Source: Lysobacter prati (lineage in GTDB: Bacteria; Pseudomonadota; Gammaproteobacteria; Xanthomonadales; Xanthomonadaceae). Taken from it: a DNA stretch of 64,000 nt. Made by a program: the position numbers and the translations under genes. Below are positions 42,168 through 54,911 of this stretch, piece by piece. Below the pieces are notes generated by a model, which saw only the letters and a program-made list of their open reading frames with translations, had not been told where the DNA came from and did not search any database. Location of the stretch: positions 186,001 to 250,000 of the forward strand of contig NZ_VLNV01000004.1 in NCBI RefSeq assembly GCF_009765215.1, written 5' to 3'. Position 1 is the stretch's first letter; each line of letters starts with the position of its first letter.

Positions 42168-43505
42168 ATGCGCACGATCCTGGTCATCGACGACAACCAT
42201 GCCGTGCACGTCGCGCTCGACGTGCTGTTCTCACTGGCCGACCTGCGCGTGCTGAGCGCGGAGTCTCCGGACGAAGGACTGGAGCTGCTCGACCGCGAGG
42301 TCATCGACCTGGTCGTGCAGGACATGAACTTCACCGCCGACACGACGTCCGGCGAGGAAGGCATCGCGCTGTTCCGCACCATCCGCGACCGCTTCCCCGA
42401 CCTGCCGATCATCCTGCTGACCGCGTGGACGCGACTTGAGTCCGCGGTCGCACTGGTCAAAGCCGGGGCCGCTGATTACCTCGGCAAGCCGTGGGACGAC
42501 CACAAGCTGATGACCGCGGTCACCAACCTGCTCGAACTGGGCGAGGCGAACCGCGCCCTGGCCGAGCACCGCGCCGAGGAACGTCGTCGCCGCCGCGAAC
42601 TGGAGCGCGACTACGACCTGCGCGGCGTGATCTTCGACGATCCGGCCAGCGAGCGCCTGATCAGCCTGGCCTGCCATGTCGCGCGCGCCAGCGTGCCGGT
42701 GCTGATCAGCGGCCCCAATGGCGCCGGCAAGGAGCGCATCGCCGAGATCATCCAGGCCAACTCGTCGGTGCGCACCGGCCCGTTCGTGACGCTCAACTGC
42801 GGCGCATTGCCGTCGGAACTGATCGAGGCCGAACTGTTCGGCGCCGACGCCGGTGCCTACACCGGCGCCAACAAGTCGCGCGAGGGCAAGTTCGAAGCCG
42901 CCGACGGTGGCACCCTGCTGCTCGACGAAATCGGCAACCTGCCGCCTGCCGGTCAGATGAAACTGCTGCGCGTGCTCGAGACCGGCCGCTTCCAGCGCCT
43001 GGGCTCCAACCGCGAACGCCAGGTCGACGTGCGCGTGATCGCCGCCACCAACGCCGACCTGCCGGCGATGATCCGCGACGGCACGTTCCGCGAGGATCTC
43101 TATTACCGGCTCAACGTGATCGAACTGCGCGTGCCGCCACTGGCCGAGCGGCGCGGCGACATCCTGCCACTGGCCGAGCATTTCCTCGAAGGCCGGCGCC
43201 AGCTCGGCGAAGCCGCGCGCTCGGCGCTGCTGCGCCATGGCTGGCCCGGCAACGTGCGCGAGATGAAGAACGCGATCCAGCGCGCCCTGCTGCTCGGCCA
43301 GTCCGAGCGCATCGAGCCGGAGCAACTCGGCCTGCCGACCGCACCGCCGCTGCCGCGACCGCACGGTGATGACGAGATTGGCCGCGATGCGATTGAAGCG
43401 GCGATGCGCCGCGCCGGTGGCGTGCTGAGCCAGGCCGCCGCCGAACTGGGACTCAGCCGTCAGGCGCTTTACCGGCGCCTGGAAAAGCTGGGCATTCCGC
43501 GCTGA
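42168..43505 (+). CDS. NtrC-family sigma-54-dependent response regulator
   Basis: 445 residues from the ATG at 42168. Receiver domain (VIDDNHAVHVAL, phosphoacceptor in DLVVQDMNF, LTAWT), AAA+ domain with Walker A GPNGAGKERIAE, GAYTGAN in place of GAFTGA, Walker B GGTLLLDEIGNLP and GWPGNVREMKNAIQRA, then a Fis-type HTH (LSQAAAELGLSRQALYRRLE). It should activate RNA polymerase-sigma-54 at the promoter 37380-37394 through the sites at 37301-37337, closing an autoregulatory loop with the exporter genes. Confidence 0.93.
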   Translation: MRTILVIDDNHAVHVALDVLFSLADLRVLSAESPDEGLELLDREVIDLVVQDMNFTADTTSGEEGIALFRTIRDRFPDLPIILLTAWTRLESAVALVKAGAADYLGKPWDDHKLMTAVTNLLELGEANRALAEHRAEERRRRRELERDYDLRGVIFDDPASERLISLACHVARASVPVLISGPNGAGKERIAEIIQANSSVRTGPFVTLNCGALPSELIEAELFGADAGAYTGANKSREGKFEAADGGTLLLDEIGNLPPAGQMKLLRVLETGRFQRLGSNRERQVDVRVIAATNADLPAMIRDGTFREDLYYRLNVIELRVPPLAERRGDILPLAEHFLEGRRQLGEAARSALLRHGWPGNVREMKNAIQRALLLGQSERIEPEQLGLPTAPPLPRPHGDDEIGRDAIEAAMRRAGGVLSQAAAELGLSRQALYRRLEKLGIPR

Positions 43506-43509
43506 CGTC

Positions 43510-44829
43510 ATGCGCCCGACGTCGCACCGCTTCTCCCTGTCCGGCAAGCTGGCCTTGCTGTTGTTCGTGTTCGCGCTGGTCGCGATTGCTGCCACTGCTC
43601 TGCTGCACTACCTGCTCGACAACCTGGTCCTGGCCGCCTTGCTTGCGGCGCTGCTGTGCGCGCTGCTGGCGCCATGGCTCGCGCACCGCTACCTGGCGCG
43701 GCAGCTGAGCCTGTTCCGTGCCCTCTCCGGCTCGGTCGCCAGCTTCCGCGATGGCGACTTCAGTTTCAGCCTGGCGCGACGATCGAAGGACGAACTCGAC
43801 GACCTGGTCGAGGCACACAATGAGCTTGGCAATGTCCTGCGGCAGGAGCGGCAGTCACTGTTCCAGCGCGAGCTGCTCCTCGACACGGTGGTGCAGAACA
43901 CACCCACCGCGCTGGTGCTGACCGAGCCCGGCGGTGCGATCGTGTACGGCAACCTGGCCGGGCGGCAGTTGTTCAACGACGGTCGCAAGATCGAAGGCGT
44001 GCGCTTCGCCCAACTGGTAGAACGCACGCCGGCACCGCTGCGCGAAGCACTGGGCGAAGGCCGCGACCGGCTCTTCACCTTCGAGTACGGCGGACAGGAA
44101 GAGACCTACCACCTTGCCCGCCGCGAGTTCCATCTCAACGGCCGCGTGCACACGCTGTACCTGTTCAAGCGCCTGACCGCCGAACTCAACCGCCAGGAAG
44201 TGGCGACCTGGAAGAAGGTCATCCGCGTGATCAGCCACGAGCTCAACAACTCGCTGGCGCCGATCACCTCGCTCGCCCATTCCGGTGCCGAGCTGCTGCG
44301 TCGCGAGGACTACAGCAAGCTGGATCGCATCTTCGACACCATCGAGGAACGTGCACGCCACCTGCATGGCTTCCTGCGCGCCTATTCCAGCGTCGCCAAG
44401 CTGCCGGTGCCGGAGCTGGAGACGATCCAGTGGTCACCGTTCCTGATGCGCCTGCAGCAGCACTATGCATTCGAGCTGGACGGCAATCCGCCGGACACCC
44501 CGGTGCGGTTCGATCCCGCGCAGATCGAGCAGGCATTGATCAACGTGCTCAAGAACGCGCACGAATCGGGGTCTTCGCCGGAGCAGGTCACGCTGGCCGT
44601 TCGCCAGATTGGCCACATGGTGCGCATGGAAGTCGGTGACCGCGGTCCGGGCATGTCGGAAACGGTGCTGGCCAATGCGCTGGTGCCGTTCTACTCGACC
44701 AAGCGCACCGGCAGCGGCCTCGGCCTGGCGCTGGCGCGCGAGATCGCCGAAGCCCATGGCGGCCGGATCGCGCTGGCCAATCGCAATGGCGGCGGGCTGA
44801 CGGTGAGCCTGACGGTGCCGGTGGAGTAA
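43510..44829 (+). CDS. Membrane sensor histidine kinase partner of the NtrC-type regulator
   Basis: 439 residues. Two closely spaced N-terminal membrane helices (about 11-32 and 36-55) with almost no periplasmic loop, a HAMP-like stretch, a PAS domain (LLLDTVVQNTPTALVLTEPGG), an H box VIRVISHELNNSLAPITSLA and ATPase boxes LINVLKNAHESG and GSGLGLALAREIAEAHGG. The lack of a periplasmic domain suggests sensing in the membrane, as in antimicrobial-sensing kinases. It begins 4 bp after the regulator. Confidence 0.9.
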   Translation: MRPTSHRFSLSGKLALLLFVFALVAIAATALLHYLLDNLVLAALLAALLCALLAPWLAHRYLARQLSLFRALSGSVASFRDGDFSFSLARRSKDELDDLVEAHNELGNVLRQERQSLFQRELLLDTVVQNTPTALVLTEPGGAIVYGNLAGRQLFNDGRKIEGVRFAQLVERTPAPLREALGEGRDRLFTFEYGGQEETYHLARREFHLNGRVHTLYLFKRLTAELNRQEVATWKKVIRVISHELNNSLAPITSLAHSGAELLRREDYSKLDRIFDTIEERARHLHGFLRAYSSVAKLPVPELETIQWSPFLMRLQQHYAFELDGNPPDTPVRFDPAQIEQALINVLKNAHESGSSPEQVTLAVRQIGHMVRMEVGDRGPGMSETVLANALVPFYSTKRTGSGLGLALAREIAEAHGGRIALANRNGGGLTVSLTVPVE

Positions 44830-44840
44830 CTCCCCTCCCC

Positions 44841-44992
44841 GTCATCCCGGCGAACGCCGGGATCCAGGCCGGCACCCTTCCCGCTGCGTCACCGTCATCC
44901 CGGCGAAAACCGGGATCCATTTTGCCTCTTCCGTGAACTTGCCCGTTGCAACCGCAACTGCAGATCAAGGTGGGTCCCGGCCTTCGCCGGGA
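44841..44992. repeat. Cluster of three CCCGGCG hairpin repeats (REP-like)
   Basis: Copies at 44841-44866 (GTCATCCCGGCGAACGCCGG then GATCCA), 44894-44919 (stem TCCCGG/CCGGGA) and an inverted copy at 44971-44994 (TCCCGGC-CTTC-GCCGGGA). All share the form GTCxTCCCGGCGAAxxCCGGGAxCCA. They fill the 171-bp gap between two convergent genes and probably act as bidirectional transcription stop or mRNA-end protection. Confidence 0.85.
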
Positions 44993-45000
44993 CGACGGGC

Positions 45001-46371
45001 TCAGTGCTTCGGCTGCTTCTTCGGCCGCTGCCACCCTTCCACCGACGTCTGTCGCGCGCGCGCCACGGACAACTGACCCTCCGGCGCATTGCGCGTGATG
45101 ACCGACCCGGCGGCAATCGTCGCGTCCTTGCCGATAGTGACCGGCGCCACCAGCGAGGAGTTCGAGCCGATGAAGGCACCGTCCTCGATGATCGTGGTCG
45201 ACTTGTTCACGCCGTCGTAGTTGCAGGTGATCGTGCCCGCGCCGACGTTGACGCCGCTGCCGATGACGGCATCGCCGATGTAGCTGAGGTGGTTGGCCTT
45301 GCTGGTCACGCCGATGCGCGCGTTCTTGGTCTCGACGAAGTTGCCGATGTGCACGCCGTCGGCGAGCACGGTGCCCGGACGCAGGCGCGAGTACGGACCA
45401 ATCTGCGCCGCGCCTTCGACGACCACGCCATCGAGGTCGCAATGCGCGCGCAATTCGGTACCCGGCCCCAGACGCACGTCCTTCAGGCGGCAGAACGGGC
45501 CGATGCGCACGCCATCACCCAGCTCGACGCGGCCCTCGAGGATCACGTCGACATCGATCTCGACGTCATGACCCACGGTCACTTCACCGCGCTGGTCGAA
45601 GCGCGCCGGGTCGATCAGTCGCGCGCCCTGCAGGCACAGCGCACGCGCGGCGCGGCGCTGGAAGGCGCGCTCAAGCTGGGCCAGCTGCCACGGATCATTG
45701 GCGCCCTCGACCTCGAGAGGATCCTGCACATGCACCATCTCGGCGGCATTGAACTCGGCCGCGGCCGATGCGAACACGTCGGTGAGGTAGTACTCGCCCT
45801 GGACGTTGTCGTTGCCCAGGTGCTGCAGCCATCCCCGCAGCGCCTCGCCATCGGCGACCAGGATGCCAGTGTTGACGGTGCGGATGGCACGCAACTCGTC
45901 GTCTGCGTCCTTGTGTTCGACGATGCGGCCGACGCGCCCCTGCGTGTCGCGCACGATGCGGCCGTAGCCGGTGGGATCGTCGAGGTCGGCCACCAGCACG
46001 GCAATGCGGCCAGGCGCTGCCAGCAGGTGTTGCAGGGTCTCCGGCGCGATCAGCGGCACGTCGCCGTACAGCACCAGCACGCGGGCGTCCTGCGGCACGG
46101 CGGGCATGGCCTGCTGCAACGCGTGCCCGGTGCCCAGGCGCTGCTCCTGCTCGGTCCAGTGCAGATCGGTCTGGTCGGCGAAGGCGGCCCGCACCTGCTC
46201 GCCACCATGACCGTAGACGACGTGGATGCCGTCGGCACCCACGCGCCTGGCGGTTTCGATGACGTGGGCAAGCATCGGCCGCCCGGCAATCTTCTGCAGC
46301 ACCTTGGCCGTGGTGGACTTCATCCGCTTGCCCTCGCCCGCGGCGAGGATGACGACGTGCAACTGGCTCAT
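45001..46371 (-). CDS. glmU: Bifunctional GlmU (uridyltransferase/acetyltransferase)
   Basis: 456 residues from the ATG at 46371 (AGGAA upstream). The N-terminal pyrophosphorylase domain has [11 protein letters not shown] and VLYGDVPLI; the C-terminal left-handed beta helix has repeated hexapeptides ([20 protein letters not shown]), [12 protein letters not shown] and [20 protein letters not shown]. It makes UDP-GlcNAc from glucosamine-1-phosphate. A TAAGAT -10-like hexamer is at 46423-46418. Confidence 0.97.
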   Translation of the reverse strand: MSQLHVVILAAGEGKRMKSTTAKVLQKIAGRPMLAHVIETARRVGADGIHVVYGHGGEQVRAAFADQTDLHWTEQEQRLGTGHALQQAMPAVPQDARVLVLYGDVPLIAPETLQHLLAAPGRIAVLVADLDDPTGYGRIVRDTQGRVGRIVEHKDADDELRAIRTVNTGILVADGEALRGWLQHLGNDNVQGEYYLTDVFASAAAEFNAAEMVHVQDPLEVEGANDPWQLAQLERAFQRRAARALCLQGARLIDPARFDQRGEVTVGHDVEIDVDVILEGRVELGDGVRIGPFCRLKDVRLGPGTELRAHCDLDGVVVEGAAQIGPYSRLRPGTVLADGVHIGNFVETKNARIGVTSKANHLSYIGDAVIGSGVNVGAGTITCNYDGVNKSTTIIEDGAFIGSNSSLVAPVTIGKDATIAAGSVITRNAPEGQLSVARARQTSVEGWQRPKKQPKH

Positions 46372-46496
46372 GCGGGTTCCTGTGCGATTGCTGCGCCGTC
46401 GGCGGCGCCAGGCGCCAATCTTAGCAATCCCCGTCGCCCTGACACCCCGATGGCAGCCGGGCCCAACATCGCCCCGGCCCGACGCCATGCTTTGTC

Positions 46497-46502
46497 TACA
46501 AT
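46497..46502 (+). promoter_or_regulatory. -10 element for a leaderless gtrA-type transcript
   Basis: TACAAT lies 6 bp before the ATG at 46509, so transcription would begin at or next to the start codon. No ribosome-binding site precedes the gene, which supports leaderless translation. Confidence 0.45.
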
Positions 46503-46508
46503 CCGCAC

Positions 46509-46913
46509 ATGCGCAAACGCCTCCAGGATTCGACGCTGCTCCGCCAGGGCGGCAGCTACTTCATCATCGGCCTGCTGCAACTGCTCGTCGACTGGGCGAT
46601 GTTCGTCGCGCTCAGCGCGCTCGGGCTGGCGGTCGAGCCGGCCAACATCCTTGGCCGCGTCGGCGGGGCGTTGCTCGGCTTCTGGCTCAATGGCCGCTTC
46701 ACCTTTGCCGGCGCCGGCACCGCCGTCGGTCGCCGCCAGCTCATGCGCTTCCTCGCCATGTGGACGGTGACGACGATCATCAGCACCTGGGGCGTGGCCC
46801 ATGTCGACCGCGTCATCGGCCTGCACTGGGCCTGGCTGGCCAAGCCGGTCATCGACCTGGGGTTGGCGGCGGCGCAGTTCGTGCTGTCGCGCCACTGGGT
46901 CTACAAGCGCTGA
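46509..46913 (+). CDS. GtrA-family membrane protein
   Basis: 134 residues with four predicted membrane helices (about 15-36, 40-62, 75-95, 105-127). [41 protein letters not shown] and the C-terminal [11 protein letters not shown] match GtrA/DPMS-type flippase-like proteins that assist polyprenyl-linked sugar translocation. No partner glycosyltransferase is adjacent. It is divergent from glmU. Confidence 0.88.
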   Translation: MRKRLQDSTLLRQGGSYFIIGLLQLLVDWAMFVALSALGLAVEPANILGRVGGALLGFWLNGRFTFAGAGTAVGRRQLMRFLAMWTVTTIISTWGVAHVDRVIGLHWAWLAKPVIDLGLAAAQFVLSRHWVYKR

Positions 46914-46926
46914 CCCCACAACGACA

Positions 46927-46949
46927 AACGCCGGCACATGGCCGGCGTT
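46927..46949. terminator. Bidirectional terminator between gtrA and atpC
   Basis: AACGCCGGC (46927-46935), loop ACATG, GCCGGCGTT (46941-46949): a perfect 9-bp stem between the convergent gtrA-type gene and the end of the atp operon. Confidence 0.7.
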
Positions 46950-46977
46950 GTCGCGGAACAGCTGGTCGCTTGCGCGA

Positions 46978-47403
46978 TCAGTGCTTCATATTCTTGCGCA
47001 GGCGTTCGAGCGCGCTGAGCTGGGCGATGCTCATGGCCAGCTGGCTCTGGGCTTCTTCCATGCTCATCTTCGGATCCTTCTTCGACAGGATCCGCTCGGC
47101 TTCTTCCTTGGCGGCGCGGACAGCGGCTTCGTCGATGTCCTGGGCGCGCACGGCGGTGTCGGCCAGCACGGTCACCACGGTCGGCTGCACCTCGAGGATG
47201 CCGCCGGAGATGGCGAAATCCAGGTGCTCGCCACCCGGCAGGGTCACCACGACCTTGCCCGGCTTGAGGCGGGTGATCAGCGGCGCATGCTTGGGCGCGA
47301 TGCCCAGCTCGCCCATTTCACCGGTGGCGACCACGAGCTCGGCTTCGCCGTGGAAGATCTCCTGCTCGGCACTGACGATGTCGCAACGGATGGTGGATGC
47401 CAT
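46978..47403 (-). CDS. atpC: ATP synthase epsilon subunit
   Basis: 141 residues from the ATG at 47403. The N-terminal beta-sandwich ([36 protein letters not shown]) and the C-terminal helical hairpin ([15 protein letters not shown]) are complete. It is the last gene of atpIBEFHAGDC and couples rotation to the F1 sector. Confidence 0.96.
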   Translation of the reverse strand: MASTIRCDIVSAEQEIFHGEAELVVATGEMGELGIAPKHAPLITRLKPGKVVVTLPGGEHLDFAISGGILEVQPTVVTVLADTAVRAQDIDEAAVRAAKEEAERILSKKDPKMSMEEAQSQLAMSIAQLSALERLRKNMKH

Positions 47404-47430
47404 GGGACTCTCTTGATGCTTTCGGGGTGA

Positions 47431-47480
47431 GGGCGAAGGCCATGCCTTCACCCTTACCCTCCCCCGCTAGCGGGAGAGGG
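47431..47480. repeat. Two hairpins in the atpD-atpC gap
   Basis: GGGCGAAGGC/GCCTTCACCC (47431-47453, one mismatch, loop CAT) is followed by CCCTCCCCCGCTAGCGGGAGAGGG-type dyad at 47457-47480 with one mismatch. The second is akin to the kdpC-kdpD repeat. They may modulate epsilon-subunit expression. Confidence 0.6.
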
Positions 47481-47489
47481 AACTGAAGA

Positions 47490-48908
<1,419 letters not shown>

Positions 48909-48973
48909 TTAAAACTGGTGTGCGGTCGCGACGATCGCGCCCACGGGATTGGGTGGTGCCTGCGCCGGCGCGG

Positions 48974-49837
48974 TCAGACCGCGGCGGCGCCGCTGACGAT
49001 TTCCGAGATTTCCTGGGTGATCGCAGCCTGGCGGGCCTTGTTGTAGACCAGGTTCAGCGTGCCGATCAGCTTGGTGGCGTTGTCGGAGGCAGACTTCATC
49101 GCGACCATGCGCGCGGCATGCTCGGAAGCGACGTTCTCCAGCACTGCCTGGTACACCAGCGACTCGACGTAACGGGTCAGCACGTGCTCAAGCACGCTGG
49201 CCGCGTCGGGTTCGTAGATGTAGTCCCAGTCGTGGTGCGCGACCTTCGTGTCCGACTCGGGCAGCGGCAGCAGCTGGTCGAACGCCGCGCGCTGGGTCAT
49301 CGTGTTGACGAAGTCGTTGTAGCAGATGAAGACGCGGTCGACGTTGCCGCTGCTATAGCCGTCCAGCATGACCTTGATCACGCCGACCAGCTGCTCGAGC
49401 TTGGGCTGGTCGCCCAGGTGGGTGACCGAGCCGACCATGTTGACGTTGATGCGACGGAAGAACACCGAGGCCTTCTGGCCGATGGTGACCACGTCGATCT
49501 CGACGCCCTGCTCCTGCCACTTGCGGAACTCGCCCAGCAGCTTGCGGAACAGGTTGTTGTTGAGGCCGCCGGCCAGGCCACGGTCCGAGGACACGATGAT
49601 GTAGCCGACGCGCTTCACGTCCTGGCGCTCGACCAGGTACGGATGCTGGTAGTCGGAGTTGGCCTGGGCCAGGTGACCGATCACCTGCTTCATCACGCGC
49701 GCATACGGACGCGAGACCTTCATCCGGTCCTGCGCCTTGCGGATCTTGGATGCCGAGACCATTTCGAGCGCGCGCGTCACCTTGCGGGTGTTCTGCACGC
49801 TCTTGATCTTGGTTTTGATTTCGCGGCCGCCTGCCAT
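48974..49837 (-). CDS. atpG: ATP synthase gamma subunit
   Basis: 287 residues, with the conserved N-terminal coiled coil ([31 protein letters not shown]) and C-terminal [20 protein letters not shown]-type helix forming the rotor shaft. The middle [15 protein letters not shown] is typical. It lies between atpA and atpD. Confidence 0.97.
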   Translation of the reverse strand: MAGGREIKTKIKSVQNTRKVTRALEMVSASKIRKAQDRMKVSRPYARVMKQVIGHLAQANSDYQHPYLVERQDVKRVGYIIVSSDRGLAGGLNNNLFRKLLGEFRKWQEQGVEIDVVTIGQKASVFFRRINVNMVGSVTHLGDQPKLEQLVGVIKVMLDGYSSGNVDRVFICYNDFVNTMTQRAAFDQLLPLPESDTKVAHHDWDYIYEPDAASVLEHVLTRYVESLVYQAVLENVASEHAARMVAMKSASDNATKLIGTLNLVYNKARQAAITQEISEIVSGAAAV

Positions 49838-49922
49838 GTATCGCTCGCTTTGCGTTCGTCATCGAGCGGGCCGAAGCCCGCCATTGGCGCAGGGACGGGC
49901 CGGAGCCCATCCTTGCGACGCT

Positions 49923-51473
<1,551 letters not shown>

Positions 51474-51524
51474 GGGTTGGAGTCCCTTGATCCGGCGCTA
51501 ACCGGAATTTGCAGATGAATTCGT

Positions 51525-52052
51525 TTATTGCGCCAGCGTGGACTGCAGGCGCGCGAGCTTGCCCTTGAGCGAGCCGTCGATGACCACTTCGCCAGCGTCG
51601 ATCACGGCGCCGCCGATCAGCGATGCATCGACCGCGGTCTCGATTTCGACATCGCGGCCGAAGCGCTTGACCAGCGCGGCCTTGATGGCATCGAGCTCGG
51701 CGGCCGGCAGTTCGCTGGCAGCAGTGACCTTGGCCTTGACCACGCGCTCGGCATCGGCGCGCAGTTCCTCGAACAGGCCGGTGATTTCCGGCAGCAGGGC
51801 GAGGCGGCGGTTGTCGGCGAGCAGGCCGAGGAAGCGGGTGAACGCTTCGTCGGCACCGTCCATCGCCAGCAGGCCGACGGCGTCGACCGGGTTGATCAGC
51901 GGATGGCCGAGCAGCGCCTGCGCCTGCGGATCGGCCGCCACACGGGCGGCGAACGCGAGCGCCTGCGACCATGCGGCAGTGCGGCCGCTTTCACGCGACA
52001 GCGCGAAGGCGGCACGGGCGTACGGACGGGCGAGGGTCAGTGCCTGGGTCAT
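51525..52052 (-). CDS. atpH: ATP synthase delta subunit
   Basis: 175 residues (LTLARPYARAAFALSRESGR, LGLLADNRRLALLPEITGLF, C-terminal GGAVIDAGEVVIDGSLKGKL), fitting AtpH, the stator cap between F1 and subunit b. It ends 52 bp before atpA and starts 9 bp after atpF. Confidence 0.96.
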   Translation of the reverse strand: MTQALTLARPYARAAFALSRESGRTAAWSQALAFAARVAADPQAQALLGHPLINPVDAVGLLAMDGADEAFTRFLGLLADNRRLALLPEITGLFEELRADAERVVKAKVTAASELPAAELDAIKAALVKRFGRDVEIETAVDASLIGGAVIDAGEVVIDGSLKGKLARLQSTLAQ

Positions 52053-52060
52053 CGCTCAGC

Positions 52061-52531
52061 TCAGATTTCTGCGGCCAGCTCGTCGAGCAGCGCCTTGTGG
52101 GCGTTGGCATCGATTTCGCGCTTGAGCAGCTTCTCGGCACCCGTCACGGCCAGCGTGGAGACCCGCTTGCGCAGCTCCTCACGGGCGCGATTGGCGCTTG
52201 CTGCGATCTCGGCGTCGGCCACTGCCTTCTGGCGGGTGGCTTCTGCGATCGCGTCGTTCTTGGCCTGGTCGATGATCTGATTGGCGCGCTGATGCGCCTG
52301 CTCGATGATCTCATTGGCCTTGGTACGGGCGGTGCGCAGCTCGGCGTCGACGCTCTGCTGTGCCTGCGCGAGGTTCTTCTGGCTCTGCTCTGCAGCGGCC
52401 AGACCCTCGGCAATCTTGTGTTGACGTTCTTCGATCGCCTTGTTGAGGGGCGGCCAAATGAACTTCATCGTGAACCAGATGAGGATCGCGAACGTGATCA
52501 TCTGGCCGAAGAAGGTCATGTTGAGATTCAT
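52061..52531 (-). CDS. atpF: ATP synthase subunit b
   Basis: 156 residues with one N-terminal membrane helix ([20 protein letters not shown]) and a long charged helix ([20 protein letters not shown]), the peripheral stalk. It is separated from atpE by a 90-bp gap with a strong hairpin. Confidence 0.97.
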   Translation of the reverse strand: MNLNMTFFGQMITFAILIWFTMKFIWPPLNKAIEERQHKIAEGLAAAEQSQKNLAQAQQSVDAELRTARTKANEIIEQAHQRANQIIDQAKNDAIAEATRQKAVADAEIAASANRAREELRKRVSTLAVTGAEKLLKREIDANAHKALLDELAAEI

Positions 52532-52571
52532 GACAGCTCCGATAGGACGCTGCGGGCGGTGATGCCCGGGA

Positions 52572-52596
52572 GAGCCGTCCGCAGTGCGGACGGCTC
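52572..52596 (-). terminator. Hairpin between atpE and atpF
   Basis: GAGCCGTCCGC-AGT-GCGGACGGCTC, an 11-bp perfect stem, lies just downstream of atpE within the operon. It probably shields the 3' end of atpE mRNA or attenuates downstream transcription; no full stop is expected because atpFHAGDC follow. Confidence 0.65.
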
Positions 52597-52621
52597 CGGT
52601 GTTTCTACAACTACGAGCTGA

Positions 52622-52927
<306 letters not shown>

Positions 52928-52989
52928 CTACTGAAACGTTTTGGTTGGATAGATAAAGCGCGGAAGGGTGAAGCGAAAACGGAAACGAC

Positions 52990-54199
<1,210 letters not shown>

Positions 54200-54250
54200 G
54201 CTGGACTCGTCGGTCTGGGGCAGGCGCAAAGCGCCCGGTAGAGCCGCAAA

Positions 54251-54279
54251 AGTATAGAGGTCGCCGGCGTTCCCGGCAA
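54251..54279 (-). promoter_or_regulatory. Sigma-70-type promoter of the atp operon
   Basis: On the minus strand TTGCCG (54279-54274) and TATACT (54256-54251) are separated by 17 bp, ahead of atpI. Transcription should begin near 54244. Confidence 0.6.
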
Positions 54280-54483
54280 CCGCTGCAAGTCAGTTTTGCA
54301 CGGGTGCGCGGCCCGTTCAGGTTCGCACGGAGGGCATCTGGCGGCTTCATGGCTGCCAGCGTGCCGGCAGCGGCATGCGCACTCAATTACCTGAAAGGTA
54401 AGGGTTGCAGGGCTTCCGCCAGATGATAGCGCTACCCTATCGGAGCCAGTGCAACTTTGAATTTGACTCCCAACCGCTAACGT

Positions 54484-54509
54484 GCAGAATCGATAATCAT
54501 TCTCATTTG
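54484..54509 (+). promoter_or_regulatory. Possible Fur box before the DUF2061 gene
   Basis: The stretch AATCGATAATCATTCTCATT contains ATAATCATT, the core of the Fur consensus; about 13 of 19 consensus positions match. It ends about 12 bp before the ATG at 54521. The remainder of the 54230-54520 divergent gap (290 bp) shows no gene. Confidence 0.4.
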
Positions 54510-54520
54510 GCGGGTGTGTC

Positions 54521-54736
54521 ATGACCAAGACCCTGAGCTTCGCCGCGGTCCACTTCACTGTCGCATTCATGGTTGGCTATCTGATGACGGGCAGCGTCTG
54601 GGTCGGCGGCGCGCTAGCCCTGGTCGAGCCGGCCTGCAACACGGTCGCCTTCCACTTCCACGAGAAGATCTGGAAGCGCATCGAGCAGCGCCGGAGCCGT
54701 GATCGGCAAGGCGCCGCCGCGGCAATGAGCATCTGA
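54521..54736 (+). CDS. DUF2061 small membrane protein
   Basis: 71 residues with two predicted membrane helices (FAAVHFTVAFMVGYLMTG and SVWVGGALALVEPACNTVAF) and the family ending HFHEKIWKRIEQRR. This matches DUF2061. Function unknown. A possible Fur box lies in its promoter. Confidence 0.85.
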   Translation: MTKTLSFAAVHFTVAFMVGYLMTGSVWVGGALALVEPACNTVAFHFHEKIWKRIEQRRSRDRQGAAAAMSI

Positions 54737-54867
54737 CGCCGCAGTCAGTTGCGAGCCGCCTCGGGCGGCACATCTTCGGCGGAACCTTTCCCGATTCCGC
54801 CGGTCCCATCTACCGATCGCCCGCCCAGTCTCTACTCCTCGTCAAAGCAAGCTACGGCGGGCACTCC

Positions 54868-54895
54868 GAAGCCCCGGTCTCCCTACCGGGGCTTC
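54868..54895 (-). terminator. Hairpin downstream of lpdA
   Basis: GAAGCCCCGGT (54868-54878) and ACCGGGGCTTC (54885-54895) form a perfect 11-bp stem with a 6-base loop between the convergent DUF2061 and lpdA genes. Confidence 0.7.
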
Positions 54896-54911
54896 GCCTT
54901 GTCTGGGTCCG

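Noticed and set aside
47457-47480. Factor-independent terminator ending the atp operon before atpC
   Set aside because: No T run follows and atpC downstream is intact and essential to the complex, so full termination is unlikely; kept as a repeat.
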